Shown here: positions 1 through 7,606 of the stretch, piece after piece
Layout of the letters: each line of letters opens with the position of its first letter
Numbering within the stretch: the stretch's first letter is position 1
Assembly (NCBI GenBank): GCA_021151685.1
Contig: JAGKWS010000009.1
Location: 1-62,264 of the forward strand
Source: Chitinophagaceae bacterium
GTDB taxonomy: Bacteria; Bacteroidota; Bacteroidia; Chitinophagales; Chitinophagaceae
Length of the DNA stretch: 62,264 bases
Reading direction: 5' to 3'
Position numbers and translations under genes: made by a program
The notes under the pieces: generated by a model
Databases searched by the model: none
What the model saw: only the letters and a program-made list of their open reading frames with translations
Told to the model about the DNA's origin: nothing

Positions 1-816
1 CTGTCTGTAGGCCAGTTGGTGAATACTGCATGGGCCTCTGCATCTACCTTCCGCAATTCTGATAAGCGTGGCGGTGCCAATGGTGCCCGTGTGCGCCTTG
101 CGCCACAGCGTTATTGGGAGGTGAACCAGGTAGCGGGTGTAGCATCTGTCATAGATACCCTGCAGGGCATACAAAACAGCTTCAACGCAGCACAGACCGA
201 TGGCCGCAAAATATCGCTGGCCGATATGATAGTACTGGGTGGCTGTGCCGCTATAGAGCAGGCAGCGCGCAATGCTGGTCATAGCATTACCGTACCATTT
301 ACGCCTGGCCGTACCGATGCCACTGCCGACCATACCGATGTGGAATCGTTCGCAGTATTGGAGCCAATGGCCGATGGTTTCCGCAACTACAAGAAGCGTG
401 GCATACATGCTGCTGCCGAAGAACTGCTGGTAGACAAAGCCCAGTTACTGAACCTTACTGCCCCACAAATGACTGCCCTTGTAGGGGGTATGCGTGTGCT
501 GGGTGCCAACTACGATGGCAGCAACCTCGGCGTGTTTACCCACAAGGCCGGTACGCTGAGTAACGACTTCTTTGTGAACCTGCTGGACTTTGGCACCACA
601 TGGGCGGCCACCAGTGCCGAGTCGGAAACGTTTGAGGGCCGCGACCGCCGCACCGGGCAGGTACTGTGGACGGGCACCCGTGTAGACCTCATATTTGGCT
701 CGAACACCGAACTGCGTGCCATAGCCGAGGTATATGCCAGCGACGACGCACAAGACAAATTCGTAACCGACTTTGTAGCCGCCTGGACCAAGGTCATGAG
801 TCTGGACAGGTTTTAA
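1..816 (+). CDS. katG: Catalase-peroxidase KatG, C-terminal part (5' truncated by window)
   Basis: Bifunctional heme catalase-peroxidase that removes hydrogen peroxide in the cytoplasm. The reading frame is open from base 1, so the start lies outside the window. About 271 residues are present, which correspond to the C-terminal peroxidase-like domain; this domain lacks heme in the family. Recognisable family stretches are TAWASASTFR, SDKRGGANGARVRLAPQ, the WEVN motif and the C-terminal FVAAWTKVMSLDRF. The active-site heme half cannot be seen here. The stop is followed at 905-1019 by AT-rich alternating palindromes that could act in termination or regulation. The identification is secure; whether the gene is intact upstream is unknown. 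Confidence 0.95.
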   Translation: MSVGQLVNTAWASASTFRNSDKRGGANGARVRLAPQRYWEVNQVAGVASVIDTLQGIQNSFNAAQTDGRKISLADMIVLGGCAAIEQAARNAGHSITVPFTPGRTDATADHTDVESFAVLEPMADGFRNYKKRGIHAAAEELLVDKAQLLNLTAPQMTALVGGMRVLGANYDGSNLGVFTHKAGTLSNDFFVNLLDFGTTWAATSAESETFEGRDRRTGQVLWTGTRVDLIFGSNTELRAIAEVYASDDAQDKFVTDFVAAWTKVMSLDRF

Positions 817-904
817 CAGACATTATATCAATTTCCCCGAACGGCACCTCATTAACATATGGGGTGCCGTTTGTGCATTTGCAGCCTACCCACAGTGGCA
901 TCGG

Positions 905-1019
905 GTATAATAAGGCGCACAAAAACTACCCGTTATTATACTATTTTGGCACTTTAGTATAATAACAGAGCAAAAAACAATTCGTTATTATACTTTTTTG
1001 CCGTTTTGCTATAATAACG
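905..1019. repeat. Array of alternating inverted TTATTATA / TATAATAA boxes downstream of katG
   Basis: Boxes TATAATAA (905), TTATTATA (933), TATAATAA (958), TTATTATA (985) and TATAATAA (1010) alternate in orientation about every 26 bases. Two of the pairs form clean hairpins: 12-bp arms at 932-943 and 955-966, and 10-bp arms at 983-992 and 1010-1019. The spacers are also related to each other. This could be a terminator pair, a double operator, or a small repeat array; sequence alone does not decide. Confidence 0.6.
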
Positions 1020-1071
1020 GAGAATGAATAAACCGAATTCACGTCGCCGTTGGTATATTTCTCCCACTTGC

Positions 1072-1275
1072 AGCACATGGGCTCTGCAATTGCGATGTAC
1101 TTGGCAAGGTGGTGCTACAGGAAGACTTTTATGCCCCATGAATGGTGTGTGCATTTTTGATGATTTTAGGGTTACGGCAAATACTATTTAGTTGATTATC
1201 AAACAATTGAACAACCAAACTGATACGCCACGGCACCGAAAACGGGGCATAATGGGGCATGGCGTGGGGTGCTGT
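1072..1275. repeat. Dispersed repeat family R1, short copy A
   Basis: First of three copies of a noncoding repeat. It shares with copies B and C the core from the GCCCCATGAATGGTGTGTGC segment (about 1132) through the GGGGCATAATGGGGCATG segment (about 1245). It stops where copies B and C continue for a further 150 bases. No intact reading frame or transposase is present, so it looks like a decayed or non-autonomous element. Confidence 0.6.
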
Positions 1276-1319
1276 ACTGCCCTAATTCTTTGCCGCAGTT
1301 GGTATTCCGTACCCACTAC

Positions 1320-1703
1320 CAGCACATGGGGCCGGTGCTTGTAGAATGTGGGTAAGGTGGTGCAGCCAGAAGGATGCTATGCCCCATGAATGGTGTGTGC
1401 ATTTTTGATGATTTTAGGGTTACGAAAAAAACTATTTAGTTGATTATCAAACAATTGAACTATAAAACAAACGCCCCACGGCACCGAAAACGGGGCATAA
1501 TGGGGCATGGTGTGGGGTGCTGTTGTTGTGTAGGTAATGCGCATGGTGTAAGTGGTTGTATATCATATAACCATAAAGATGCACTATAAACATACTGCCA
1601 CCAAATGACAGGCCTGTGGCATAACGGCACCGCTGTATGATAGCCGCCAAAGGGTATATGATGTAAACGAAAACCCGCGCCGGGCAAGGCTTACGGCTGA
1701 AAA
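1320..1703. repeat. Dispersed repeat family R1, long copy B
   Basis: Full-length copy, about 380 bases, roughly 90 percent identical by eye to copy C at 3070-3420. Conserved segments include the GGGGCATAATGGGGCATGG core and a terminal GCGCCGGGCAAGGCTTACGG block. An antisense frame is open through both copies, but this follows from nucleotide conservation and its product has no protein-like character. Between this copy and the next gene (1704-1858) there is only a degenerate piece of family R2 near 1765-1815. Confidence 0.6.
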
Positions 1704-1858
1704 CGCAAGTCAAAAAGACTTGCAGTAGCAATGACACAAGTCAAAAAGACTTGCGCCAATTAGGGCTTTATCAGCAGTTCCTGTTCGCCGTTGTGGGAAG
1801 AACTGGCACAACATGGGGTTGAATAATTTTTTTGAGCTAACAATCGTAAATTCGTAAC

Positions 1859-2065
1859 ATGAGAAATCAATTCATAACAAACGATGCCGGCGATAAAATA
1901 GCAGTGATTCTACCTATTAAAGACTACGAAAAAATGTTGGACGATTTGGACGAATATGCCTGCATAAAAGCATACGATAAGGTAAAAGCCCGCAAGCAGG
2001 AGTTTGTTCCGGCGGATGAAATGTTCAAAACTGTAGAAAACAAGCGTAAAGCGGAAAAATTCTAA
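1859..2065 (+). CDS. Antitoxin of Phd/YefM-RelB type, apparently without its toxin
   Basis: A 68-residue protein. The N-terminal half, with IAVILPIKDYEKMLDDLDE, matches the short antitoxins of Bacteroidota type II toxin-antitoxin pairs: a DNA-binding N-terminal strand-helix unit and a charged helical tail that normally wraps a RelE/ParE toxin. The tail here is KARKQEFVPADEMFKTVENKRK. The expected partner would start within a few bases of the stop, but 2066-2297 holds no RelE/ParE-like frame, so the antitoxin looks orphaned. It lies in an AT-rich, repeat-filled region. The start is the only ATG in frame. The family call comes from pattern recognition rather than a search. Confidence 0.6.
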   Translation: MRNQFITNDAGDKIAVILPIKDYEKMLDDLDEYACIKAYDKVKARKQEFVPADEMFKTVENKRKAEKF

Positions 2066-2297
2066 ATATACACCTGCCGCCTACTGCTACCATGCCTGAT
2101 GTAGGAAAGCCCAACATATACTTCACATACGACAGCAATCTTGGCAACGCCAGTACCCCGGTTGCCGCAGAGTCCTCTGCGAGAGACTCGGTTAGTGTCG
2201 TGAAAATTTATTTCACATGCTACTGCAAACTGGGCAGTAGTGAATCAAAATATCATTGACGTATTAGAAACACATTTTCACTAAAAAAACTATACTA

Positions 2298-2912
2298 ATG
2301 TTTATCTGGTCGCAATATGCAAATTGCAATGAAAAAATAGCTTTGAATGATAGAGTTTCTTATTTGATTGTAAGAGAAATAGTAGCTGTATACACTGATT
2401 TCTTTGGATGTAACAAACCTGTTAGACGTACCCAAACGAGATTAATAAAAGACTGTCTTGCATTATTAGGGAAGAAGAAGGTGCAAGGGAAGCCATCCTA
2501 TCAAGTATATGCAAATGGATTGTCTGACCATCTACAGCAGGTAAATGGAGGCGACTTTAAAAACACCGAATGGCTCTTTGATTTGCACTGGTATAAAGAC
2601 GGAAAGGAACCTTACACAACGACGTGCCTTCCTTTAGTGATGGAATGCGAATGGAATCCCAAGAGAAAGAGCGATAGTAAAGTTCCATTCAGCGGGATTA
2701 AATATGACTTCCAAAAACTTCTTGTTTCTAATGGAGAACTACGCTTGATGGTATTCAAAGTAAAGAAAAAAGCTGACCTAGATTCATTGAGTCAATATTT
2801 TGAACAAAACATACAGAACTATGAACATCTGGCCAAGGGAGCTAAATTTTTGTTTATCGCATTTAATGATAGAGAAAAAATCATTTATTACTCTGAATTC
2901 AGTAAGCGGTAA
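2298..2912 (+). CDS. Hypothetical protein, possible restriction-endonuclease-like fold
   Basis: A 204-residue soluble protein with no signal peptide or membrane segment. I do not recognise a named family. The central part has an acidic-hydrophobic strand, LPLVMECEW, followed by a polar loop and then KYDFQKLLVSNGELRLMVF. This E-x-E-W plus (K/D)-F-x-K-L-L arrangement resembles the core of uncharacterised PD-(D/E)XK-like proteins, but that is only suggestive. Base composition is AT-rich compared with the housekeeping genes, and repeats lie on both sides, consistent with acquired DNA. The weakly supported alternative is a phage- or defence-associated accessory protein. Confidence 0.55.
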   Translation: MFIWSQYANCNEKIALNDRVSYLIVREIVAVYTDFFGCNKPVRRTQTRLIKDCLALLGKKKVQGKPSYQVYANGLSDHLQQVNGGDFKNTEWLFDLHWYKDGKEPYTTTCLPLVMECEWNPKRKSDSKVPFSGIKYDFQKLLVSNGELRLMVFKVKKKADLDSLSQYFEQNIQNYEHLAKGAKFLFIAFNDREKIIYYSEFSKR

Positions 2913-2985
2913 TAAGTAAGTACCTTGTCGCATTTGTGCTCCGCCAACTCTCACGCCCCGGGTACAACAAACTGGTGTAATCTCA

Positions 2986-3066
2986 GCGACAACAATGTGA
3001 AGCCGTTCGGAGAACGGGCTCTATCGGCAGTTCCGGTTCGCCCCTGCGGGAAGAACCGGAACAACC
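2986..3066. repeat. Dispersed repeat family R2, copy 1
   Basis: An approximately 80-base element with two internal hairpins: CCGTTCGGAGAACGG, and TTCCGGTTC pairing with GAACCGGAA around a GC-rich loop. A copy with one or two changes lies at 4791-4870, and a degenerate copy at about 1765-1815. Confidence 0.6.
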
Positions 3067-3069
3067 ATG

Positions 3070-3420
3070 TAAGGTGATGTAGCCAGAAGGGCACTATGCC
3101 CCATGAATGGTGTGTGCATTTTTGATGATTTTAGGGTTGCAAAAAATACTATTTAGTTGATTACCAAATAATTGCACTACCAAACCAATGCCAAACGGCA
3201 CCGAAAATGGGGCATAATGGGGCATGGTGTGGGGTGCTGTTGTTGTGTAGGTAATGCGCATGGTGTAGGCAGTTGTATATCATACAACCATAAAGATGCA
3301 CTATAAACATTCTGCCACCAAATGACTGACCAATGGCATACTGGCACCGCTGTATGATAGCCGCCACAGGGTATATGATGTAAACGAAAACCCGCGCCGG
3401 GCAAGGCTTACGGCTGAAAA
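3070..3420. repeat. Dispersed repeat family R1, long copy C
   Basis: Collinear with copy B (1320-1703), from the TAGCCAGAAGG segment to the GGCTTACGGCTGAAAA segment. It directly follows an R2 element. The rest of the 2913-3593 gap, outside R1 and R2, shows nothing else I can support apart from the probable promoter area of the next gene. Confidence 0.6.
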
Positions 3421-3593
3421 TACAGGTTGTACAATGCATAGTTGCAGGACTGATTCCGACAGCTATGCCTGCCGTTGGTAAATCTATTGCCAAACATTTT
3501 TGAGTTACTTGCTACTACAAAACGGAAGCCTACCATACAGACTTTGTAATTCTGTTTATCCTATCTTTATTTCTCATCTGTTCAACCACCTGT

Positions 3594-4436
3594 ATGAATC
3601 CTTCAATTGTCGTCCTCGCTTTGCTGTTACAGTATTCATTTAGCTCTGTAGCGCAAACAGCAACATACATAGCCCCGCCCGCAAAGCAGATTGAAGTAGT
3701 AGGCGATAGCGTTCAAGGGTCAAATGCATTTTTTATAGGCGAGGTGCATGGTATATGGGAGGGAACTGAGTTCAAGTTTGAAATGATAAGATGGCTGCAC
3801 AAAACCTACGGTATAAACGATGTGGTGATGGAATGGGGAAAATCGGAAGCATACCATTTCAATGCCTACCTGCAGCACGGCGACACAGCAATTTTTGCCT
3901 ATTATGGCCGGGATAAAAAAATCCTTGACCAACTATCGCAATGGCAAGCACTGTATGACGAATGTGGGTTTACACTGCATGGAATTGACTTTGAACGCAC
4001 AACCTTTGTTACTACAGTACTGTCGATACTGAATAAATACCCTGAGACGAAAGGCACAATGTTTTATGAATACCTGAATAGCATAACCGATGAAGCAAAA
4101 AAAATAGAAGACGACCAGTCTGGGAAAAAGGCATTTGTGCGTATTTATGCCAAAGCCAAGACTGTTTTCGAAAATGATAAGGAAATACTGAAAGCGACAT
4201 TGGGTGAACAATACCATCTGGTAGCAGAAATAATGGAGAACCCTGCCACACAGAAAGAGTTTAAAAAACGGGACGAGATGATGGCAATAAACCTATCGAA
4301 TATAAAAACGGCTGGCAATGGTTTTGTGTGTATTCTGGGACTGGGGCATACCACGCTGCATAAAAAATCTGTAGTGAAAAGATATATAACCGCCACCCCC
4401 CAAAAAGACTACAACTACAATAAGCATGGTCTGTAA
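3594..4436 (+). CDS. Secreted erythromycin-esterase/TraB-like (GE-x-HG) protein, probably frameshifted near its end
   Basis: A 280-residue product with an N-terminal signal peptide (hydrophobic run, then SSVAQ). The GEVHGIWEG motif near residues 49-57, the acidic VVMEWG motif near 79-84, and LGLGHTTLHKK near residue 250 match the layout of the erythromycin esterase / TraB-ChaN-like superfamily, where Glu and His residues build the active site. The substrate cannot be read from sequence. The frame ends at 4436, but the +1 frame continues from 4426 with a plausible C-terminal tail, so a one-base shift around 4400-4425 probably split one gene; a C6A5 homopolymer at about 4395-4406 is a likely spot. 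Alternatively the two frames are separate overlapping genes. Confidence 0.55.
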   Translation: MNPSIVVLALLLQYSFSSVAQTATYIAPPAKQIEVVGDSVQGSNAFFIGEVHGIWEGTEFKFEMIRWLHKTYGINDVVMEWGKSEAYHFNAYLQHGDTAIFAYYGRDKKILDQLSQWQALYDECGFTLHGIDFERTTFVTTVLSILNKYPETKGTMFYEYLNSITDEAKKIEDDQSGKKAFVRIYAKAKTVFENDKEILKATLGEQYHLVAEIMENPATQKEFKKRDEMMAINLSNIKTAGNGFVCILGLGHTTLHKKSVVKRYITATPQKDYNYNKHGL

Positions 4437-4653
4437 AAACTGTTACAATACTTCCTATTTCGGGTCGACGACAATAGATATGGTAGCAGACTATGAAGGA
4501 AAGAATAATGCCTACATGCATAATGTGTTTGACAAGTATTATAAACCGGGCTACTATACGCTGGTAAACCAATACGAACTAAAAGACCTGCCGAGTGGCT
4601 ATGCTACCGTACCCACCTATTACGTACTCTTCAAAGACCAGCCCAAATGGTAA
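4426..4653 (+). CDS. C-terminal piece of the preceding esterase-like gene, or small overlapping gene
   Basis: A 75-residue frame that overlaps the end of the previous gene by 11 bases and is in the +1 frame. Its product is compact and protein-like, with the CKNC pair near the start and the segment MVADYEGKNNAYMHNVFDKY. It has no independent signal peptide, although its neighbour is secreted. I read it as the displaced C-terminus of the 3594-4436 protein. If it is an independent gene, its function is unknown. Confidence 0.45.
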   Translation: MVCKNCYNTSYFGSTTIDMVADYEGKNNAYMHNVFDKYYKPGYYTLVNQYELKDLPSGYATVPTYYVLFKDQPKW

Positions 4654-4668
4654 CACGACTGGGAGACA

Positions 4669-4734
4669 CACATTAAACATACTTCTACCAAATGAGTAGC
4701 CTATGGCATACCGGCACCGTTCTATGATAGCCGT
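4669..4734. repeat. Dispersed repeat family R1, fragment D
   Basis: About 65 bases matching the 3' third of R1 copies B and C (segments ACTTCTACCAAATGAGTAGC and TTCTATGATAGCCG compared with their counterparts near 1600 and 3310). Together with the R2 copy that follows, it fills most of 4654-4907. Confidence 0.5.
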
Positions 4735-4790
4735 AGGTGGAGCCAACACGAAAAATTCATTTTACATACTTCTGCAAACTGGGATATTCG

Positions 4791-4870
4791 GCGACAACAA
4801 TGTGAAGCCGTTCGGAGAACGGGCTTTATCGGCAGTTCCGGTTCGCCCCTGCGGGAAGAACCGGAACAAC
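4791..4870. repeat. Dispersed repeat family R2, copy 2
   Basis: Near-identical to 2986-3066, including both internal hairpins. It lies just before the convergent end of the sensor kinase gene at 4908 and could serve as a terminator for either side. Confidence 0.6.
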
Positions 4871-4907
4871 AGGATAAAAATGGCGTTATACAGTAGTGTG
4901 GTGCAGA

Positions 4908-6818
4908 CTATTTGGCAATAGGTAGCAATATGGTGAACTCGGTACCCTTGCCCGGTGTGCTACTCACCTTTACCTCGCCTTTGTTCTCTTCCACAAACTT
5001 TTTTACCATCACCAACCCCAAACCTGTGCCCTTTTCCTGATTGGTACCTTGGGTAGAAATGTCTTTGCCCGTCTTATGAAACAATGCTGCCACCTTGTCT
5101 GCATCCATTCCTTCTCCTGTATCGCACACCCTTATTGCCACCTGTTCGTTGTCGTACAAATAAGAAACAGTAACGGTTCCGCCATTGCCTGTGAATTTGA
5201 TAGCGTTTGTGAGCAGGTTTTGCATCACAATTTTCAGGTGGTCGGGATCGGCCACAACACATAAGCCTTCCGATATTTCATGTTTCAGATTGATGCCTTT
5301 GTCGGCCGCTATGCTACCCAACACACCACTTAATTGTACTACCAGTTCGGGCACGTTCACCTTAACCGGGCGCACTACAATGCCAGATATCTGGCTCTTT
5401 GCCCATACCAGCAGGTTATCCAGCATTACAGAGGTGGCTGTAGTCTGCTCATACAACTTATCGAACAAATATTTCTGCTCTTTCTCGTCCAGATACCCAT
5501 TTCGCACCAAATCTAACCCCGATGAGATGGAAGCAAACGGACTCCGCAAGTCGTGCCCAATTATAGAAAACAATTGGTCTTTTGTTCTGTTTATTTCGGC
5601 AAGTTCCCTGTTCTGTGTCTCTATCAGTGCTTTCTGTTGTTCCACGTCTTCGGTCTTTCTCAGCAGCAGTTCATTCAGGGCATTTTTCTTACGGCTATTC
5701 CTATAAATCACAAAAACCAATACCATCAGAAAAACAGCTACCAAACCTACTGCAGCCATTACCATTCTGTTCACCACGTTTTTGTGTTGCTCTGTCTCGT
5801 TCTGCCTTTGCAACTCCAGCCGCTCTGCCTTCTCTTGTTGCAGGTGCAGCACGTTTATTTCGCGCTCCTTCTCCTCGCTCAGCAAACTATCGGTACATGC
5901 CTTCTGCTCTTGTAGCAATTTGTAGGCAATTTCATACTTACCCATTTGGGCATATGCCTCATGCAGCACCCCCAATCCCCTGCCAATATCCCACTTTGTT
6001 TTCAGCTTCTTTGCCAGCGAAACACCTTCCTCGCCATACTTAACGGCTTCTGCAGCTTTGCCCAGCTTTAGCAGGCAAATAGCAAGGCTGGTATTGGCAT
6101 AAGACCGTTCCCAGTCTATTCCCTGCGCCGAGTCGGCAAGCACGTATTTGTAGCTTTCTATTGCTTTTTCCAGATCGCCGCCATCCATGTACACATCGCC
6201 CAGCCGGTTCTCTATCATTACCAGCAAAGAGTAGTTTTGGGTTTCCCGGCTCAATACTTCTGCTTTATGCAGGTACATGAGTGTACTATCCAAATTATTT
6301 ACCTCGGCATAAAGCAATGCCAGATTAAAATAATTTGATGTCATTTTTAACTTGTTATTCAACCTGACATTGATAGCCAAAGCCCTGCGAAATTGCTCTT
6401 CGGATGCGGCACGCTTGCCTTGCGACAAATACACCAACCCCAGCATATTGTAGTTGATGGCCTTGCCGTATTCATAATTGACGGAATCACAAATCTTTAG
6501 TGACTGGAATGCACACTCGGTTGCCTTTCCATAATCACCCTTTTTGTAATAATTTTTAGATTGACCAGAAATTGCATCGGCCAAGCCGGTGGCATAGTGT
6601 ATCTTCTCTGCCAATGCTGCGGCCATGGCCGCATAGGCCAAAGCACTGTCGGTAGCCGTTTCGGCCATATACCCTTCCGATATTCTGTTGAGCAGATTGA
6701 CCGTTTGGGTGTCTTTACGATTGAGATGCAGGCTATTTTTGAGCAATTCGGGCTGTGCCGATAGCAATAGCGGTAACAATGCAAACAAAACCAATAAACC
6801 GCTTTTTACATACCTCAT
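4908..6818 (-). CDS. TPR-containing sensor histidine kinase (HisKA type)
   Basis: A 636-residue membrane sensor. It has a signal peptide (ends near LLLSAQ), about 330 residues of tetratricopeptide repeats expected in the periplasm, one transmembrane helix near residues 350-372 (MVMAAVGLVAVFLMVLVFVI), a coiled-coil linker, and then a HisKA/HATPase core. The H-box is FSIIGHDLRSPFAS (phospho-accepting His), the N-box is NLLTNAIKFTGNGG, the G1 box is CDTGEGMD, and the G2 box is GTGLGLVMVKKF. No receiver domain is attached. It lies downstream of, and in line with, another TPR kinase and a response regulator (6965-9548), so the three may form one signalling group; the 146-base gap leaves room for its own promoter. 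The signal sensed is unknown. Confidence 0.92.
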   Translation of the reverse strand: MRYVKSGLLVLFALLPLLLSAQPELLKNSLHLNRKDTQTVNLLNRISEGYMAETATDSALAYAAMAAALAEKIHYATGLADAISGQSKNYYKKGDYGKATECAFQSLKICDSVNYEYGKAINYNMLGLVYLSQGKRAASEEQFRRALAINVRLNNKLKMTSNYFNLALLYAEVNNLDSTLMYLHKAEVLSRETQNYSLLVMIENRLGDVYMDGGDLEKAIESYKYVLADSAQGIDWERSYANTSLAICLLKLGKAAEAVKYGEEGVSLAKKLKTKWDIGRGLGVLHEAYAQMGKYEIAYKLLQEQKACTDSLLSEEKEREINVLHLQQEKAERLELQRQNETEQHKNVVNRMVMAAVGLVAVFLMVLVFVIYRNSRKKNALNELLLRKTEDVEQQKALIETQNRELAEINRTKDQLFSIIGHDLRSPFASISSGLDLVRNGYLDEKEQKYLFDKLYEQTTATSVMLDNLLVWAKSQISGIVVRPVKVNVPELVVQLSGVLGSIAADKGINLKHEISEGLCVVADPDHLKIVMQNLLTNAIKFTGNGGTVTVSYLYDNEQVAIRVCDTGEGMDADKVAALFHKTGKDISTQGTNQEKGTGLGLVMVKKFVEENKGEVKVSSTPGKGTEFTILLPIAK

Positions 6819-6964
6819 TACCTGCCTAAGTTTTTGCCGAGAATCCTGTTTCCTTCAACCCTCTATTTGCCCGCAGAAGGTAACAAAGAGAAAGAAATGC
6901 TCATAGCCCTGAATTACAGGCACTAAATTACACACTTCCTTGTCAAAACCTTGCCAAAAGTGGC

Positions 6965-7606
6965 TCAGATGATCTTTTGCTCGTAGGCATACTTCAGCAA
7001 GCCCACTACGGTTTGGGTGCCCACCTTTCTGAAGATGTTTTTCCGGTGGGTCTCTACGGTATGCTCGCTCAGGCACAAATGGTCGGCAATTTCTTTGGTA
7101 CTCATCTCTTTTTCTATGAGTCGTATTATCTCTATCTCGCGGTTGGTAAGGTGTCCATCGGCATCGTTGCGCCCATGCAGTGCCCGCATCATGCCCCGTG
7201 TTATATCGGCCGACATATGGGCATCGCCGGCGGCTACCTTCCGTATGGCCTCCAGCAGCTCGGCCTTGCCCGCATTTTTCAGCACATAACCCGATACGCC
7301 CGAATCCAGCATTTGTTTTATCACCGGTATATCGGCATGCATAGACAGTGCCAGTGCAAATATTGCCGGGTAGCGGCTGCGCACTACCCGCACCAGCTCT
7401 ACACCACTCATGCCCGGCATTTGCACATCGGTGAGCAGTACGTCTACTTTTTTGCTGGCCAGTATGTCGGGCACCTCCTGTGGCAGGCAGCTTGTACCCG
7501 CTATCTCTATATCGTCTTCAAATGCAAGTAGCGAGCTTATGCCATCTATCACCAGTTGATGGTCGTCTACAATAAACACTCTTATGGGGTCACGTTGTTG
7601 TCTCAT
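6965..7606 (-). CDS. NarL/FixJ-type response regulator (receiver plus LuxR HTH)
   Basis: A 213-residue DNA-binding response regulator. The receiver domain has the acidic pair D14-D15, phospho-accepting Asp60 in LLTDVQMPG, and the switch Lys in GYVLKNAGK. The C-terminal LuxR-type helix-turn-helix runs from LTNREIEIIRLIEKEMSTKEIAD to SEHTVETHRKNIFRKVG. Its start overlaps the end of the upstream kinase gene by 17 bases, which implies translational coupling and makes that kinase (7590-9548) the natural phosphodonor. Targets are unknown. Confidence 0.95.
   Translation of the reverse strand: MRQQRDPIRVFIVDDHQLVIDGISSLLAFEDDIEIAGTSCLPQEVPDILASKKVDVLLTDVQMPGMSGVELVRVVRSRYPAIFALALSMHADIPVIKQMLDSGVSGYVLKNAGKAELLEAIRKVAAGDAHMSADITRGMMRALHGRNDADGHLTNREIEIIRLIEKEMSTKEIADHLCLSEHTVETHRKNIFRKVGTQTVVGLLKYAYEQKII

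Noticed and set aside
1447..1737. Antisense open frame in R1 copy B that recurs in copy C (3161-3493)
   Set aside because: The frames are similar because the repeat is similar at base level. The products are not protein-like (His/Cys-rich, no consistent start) and copy A lacks the frame.
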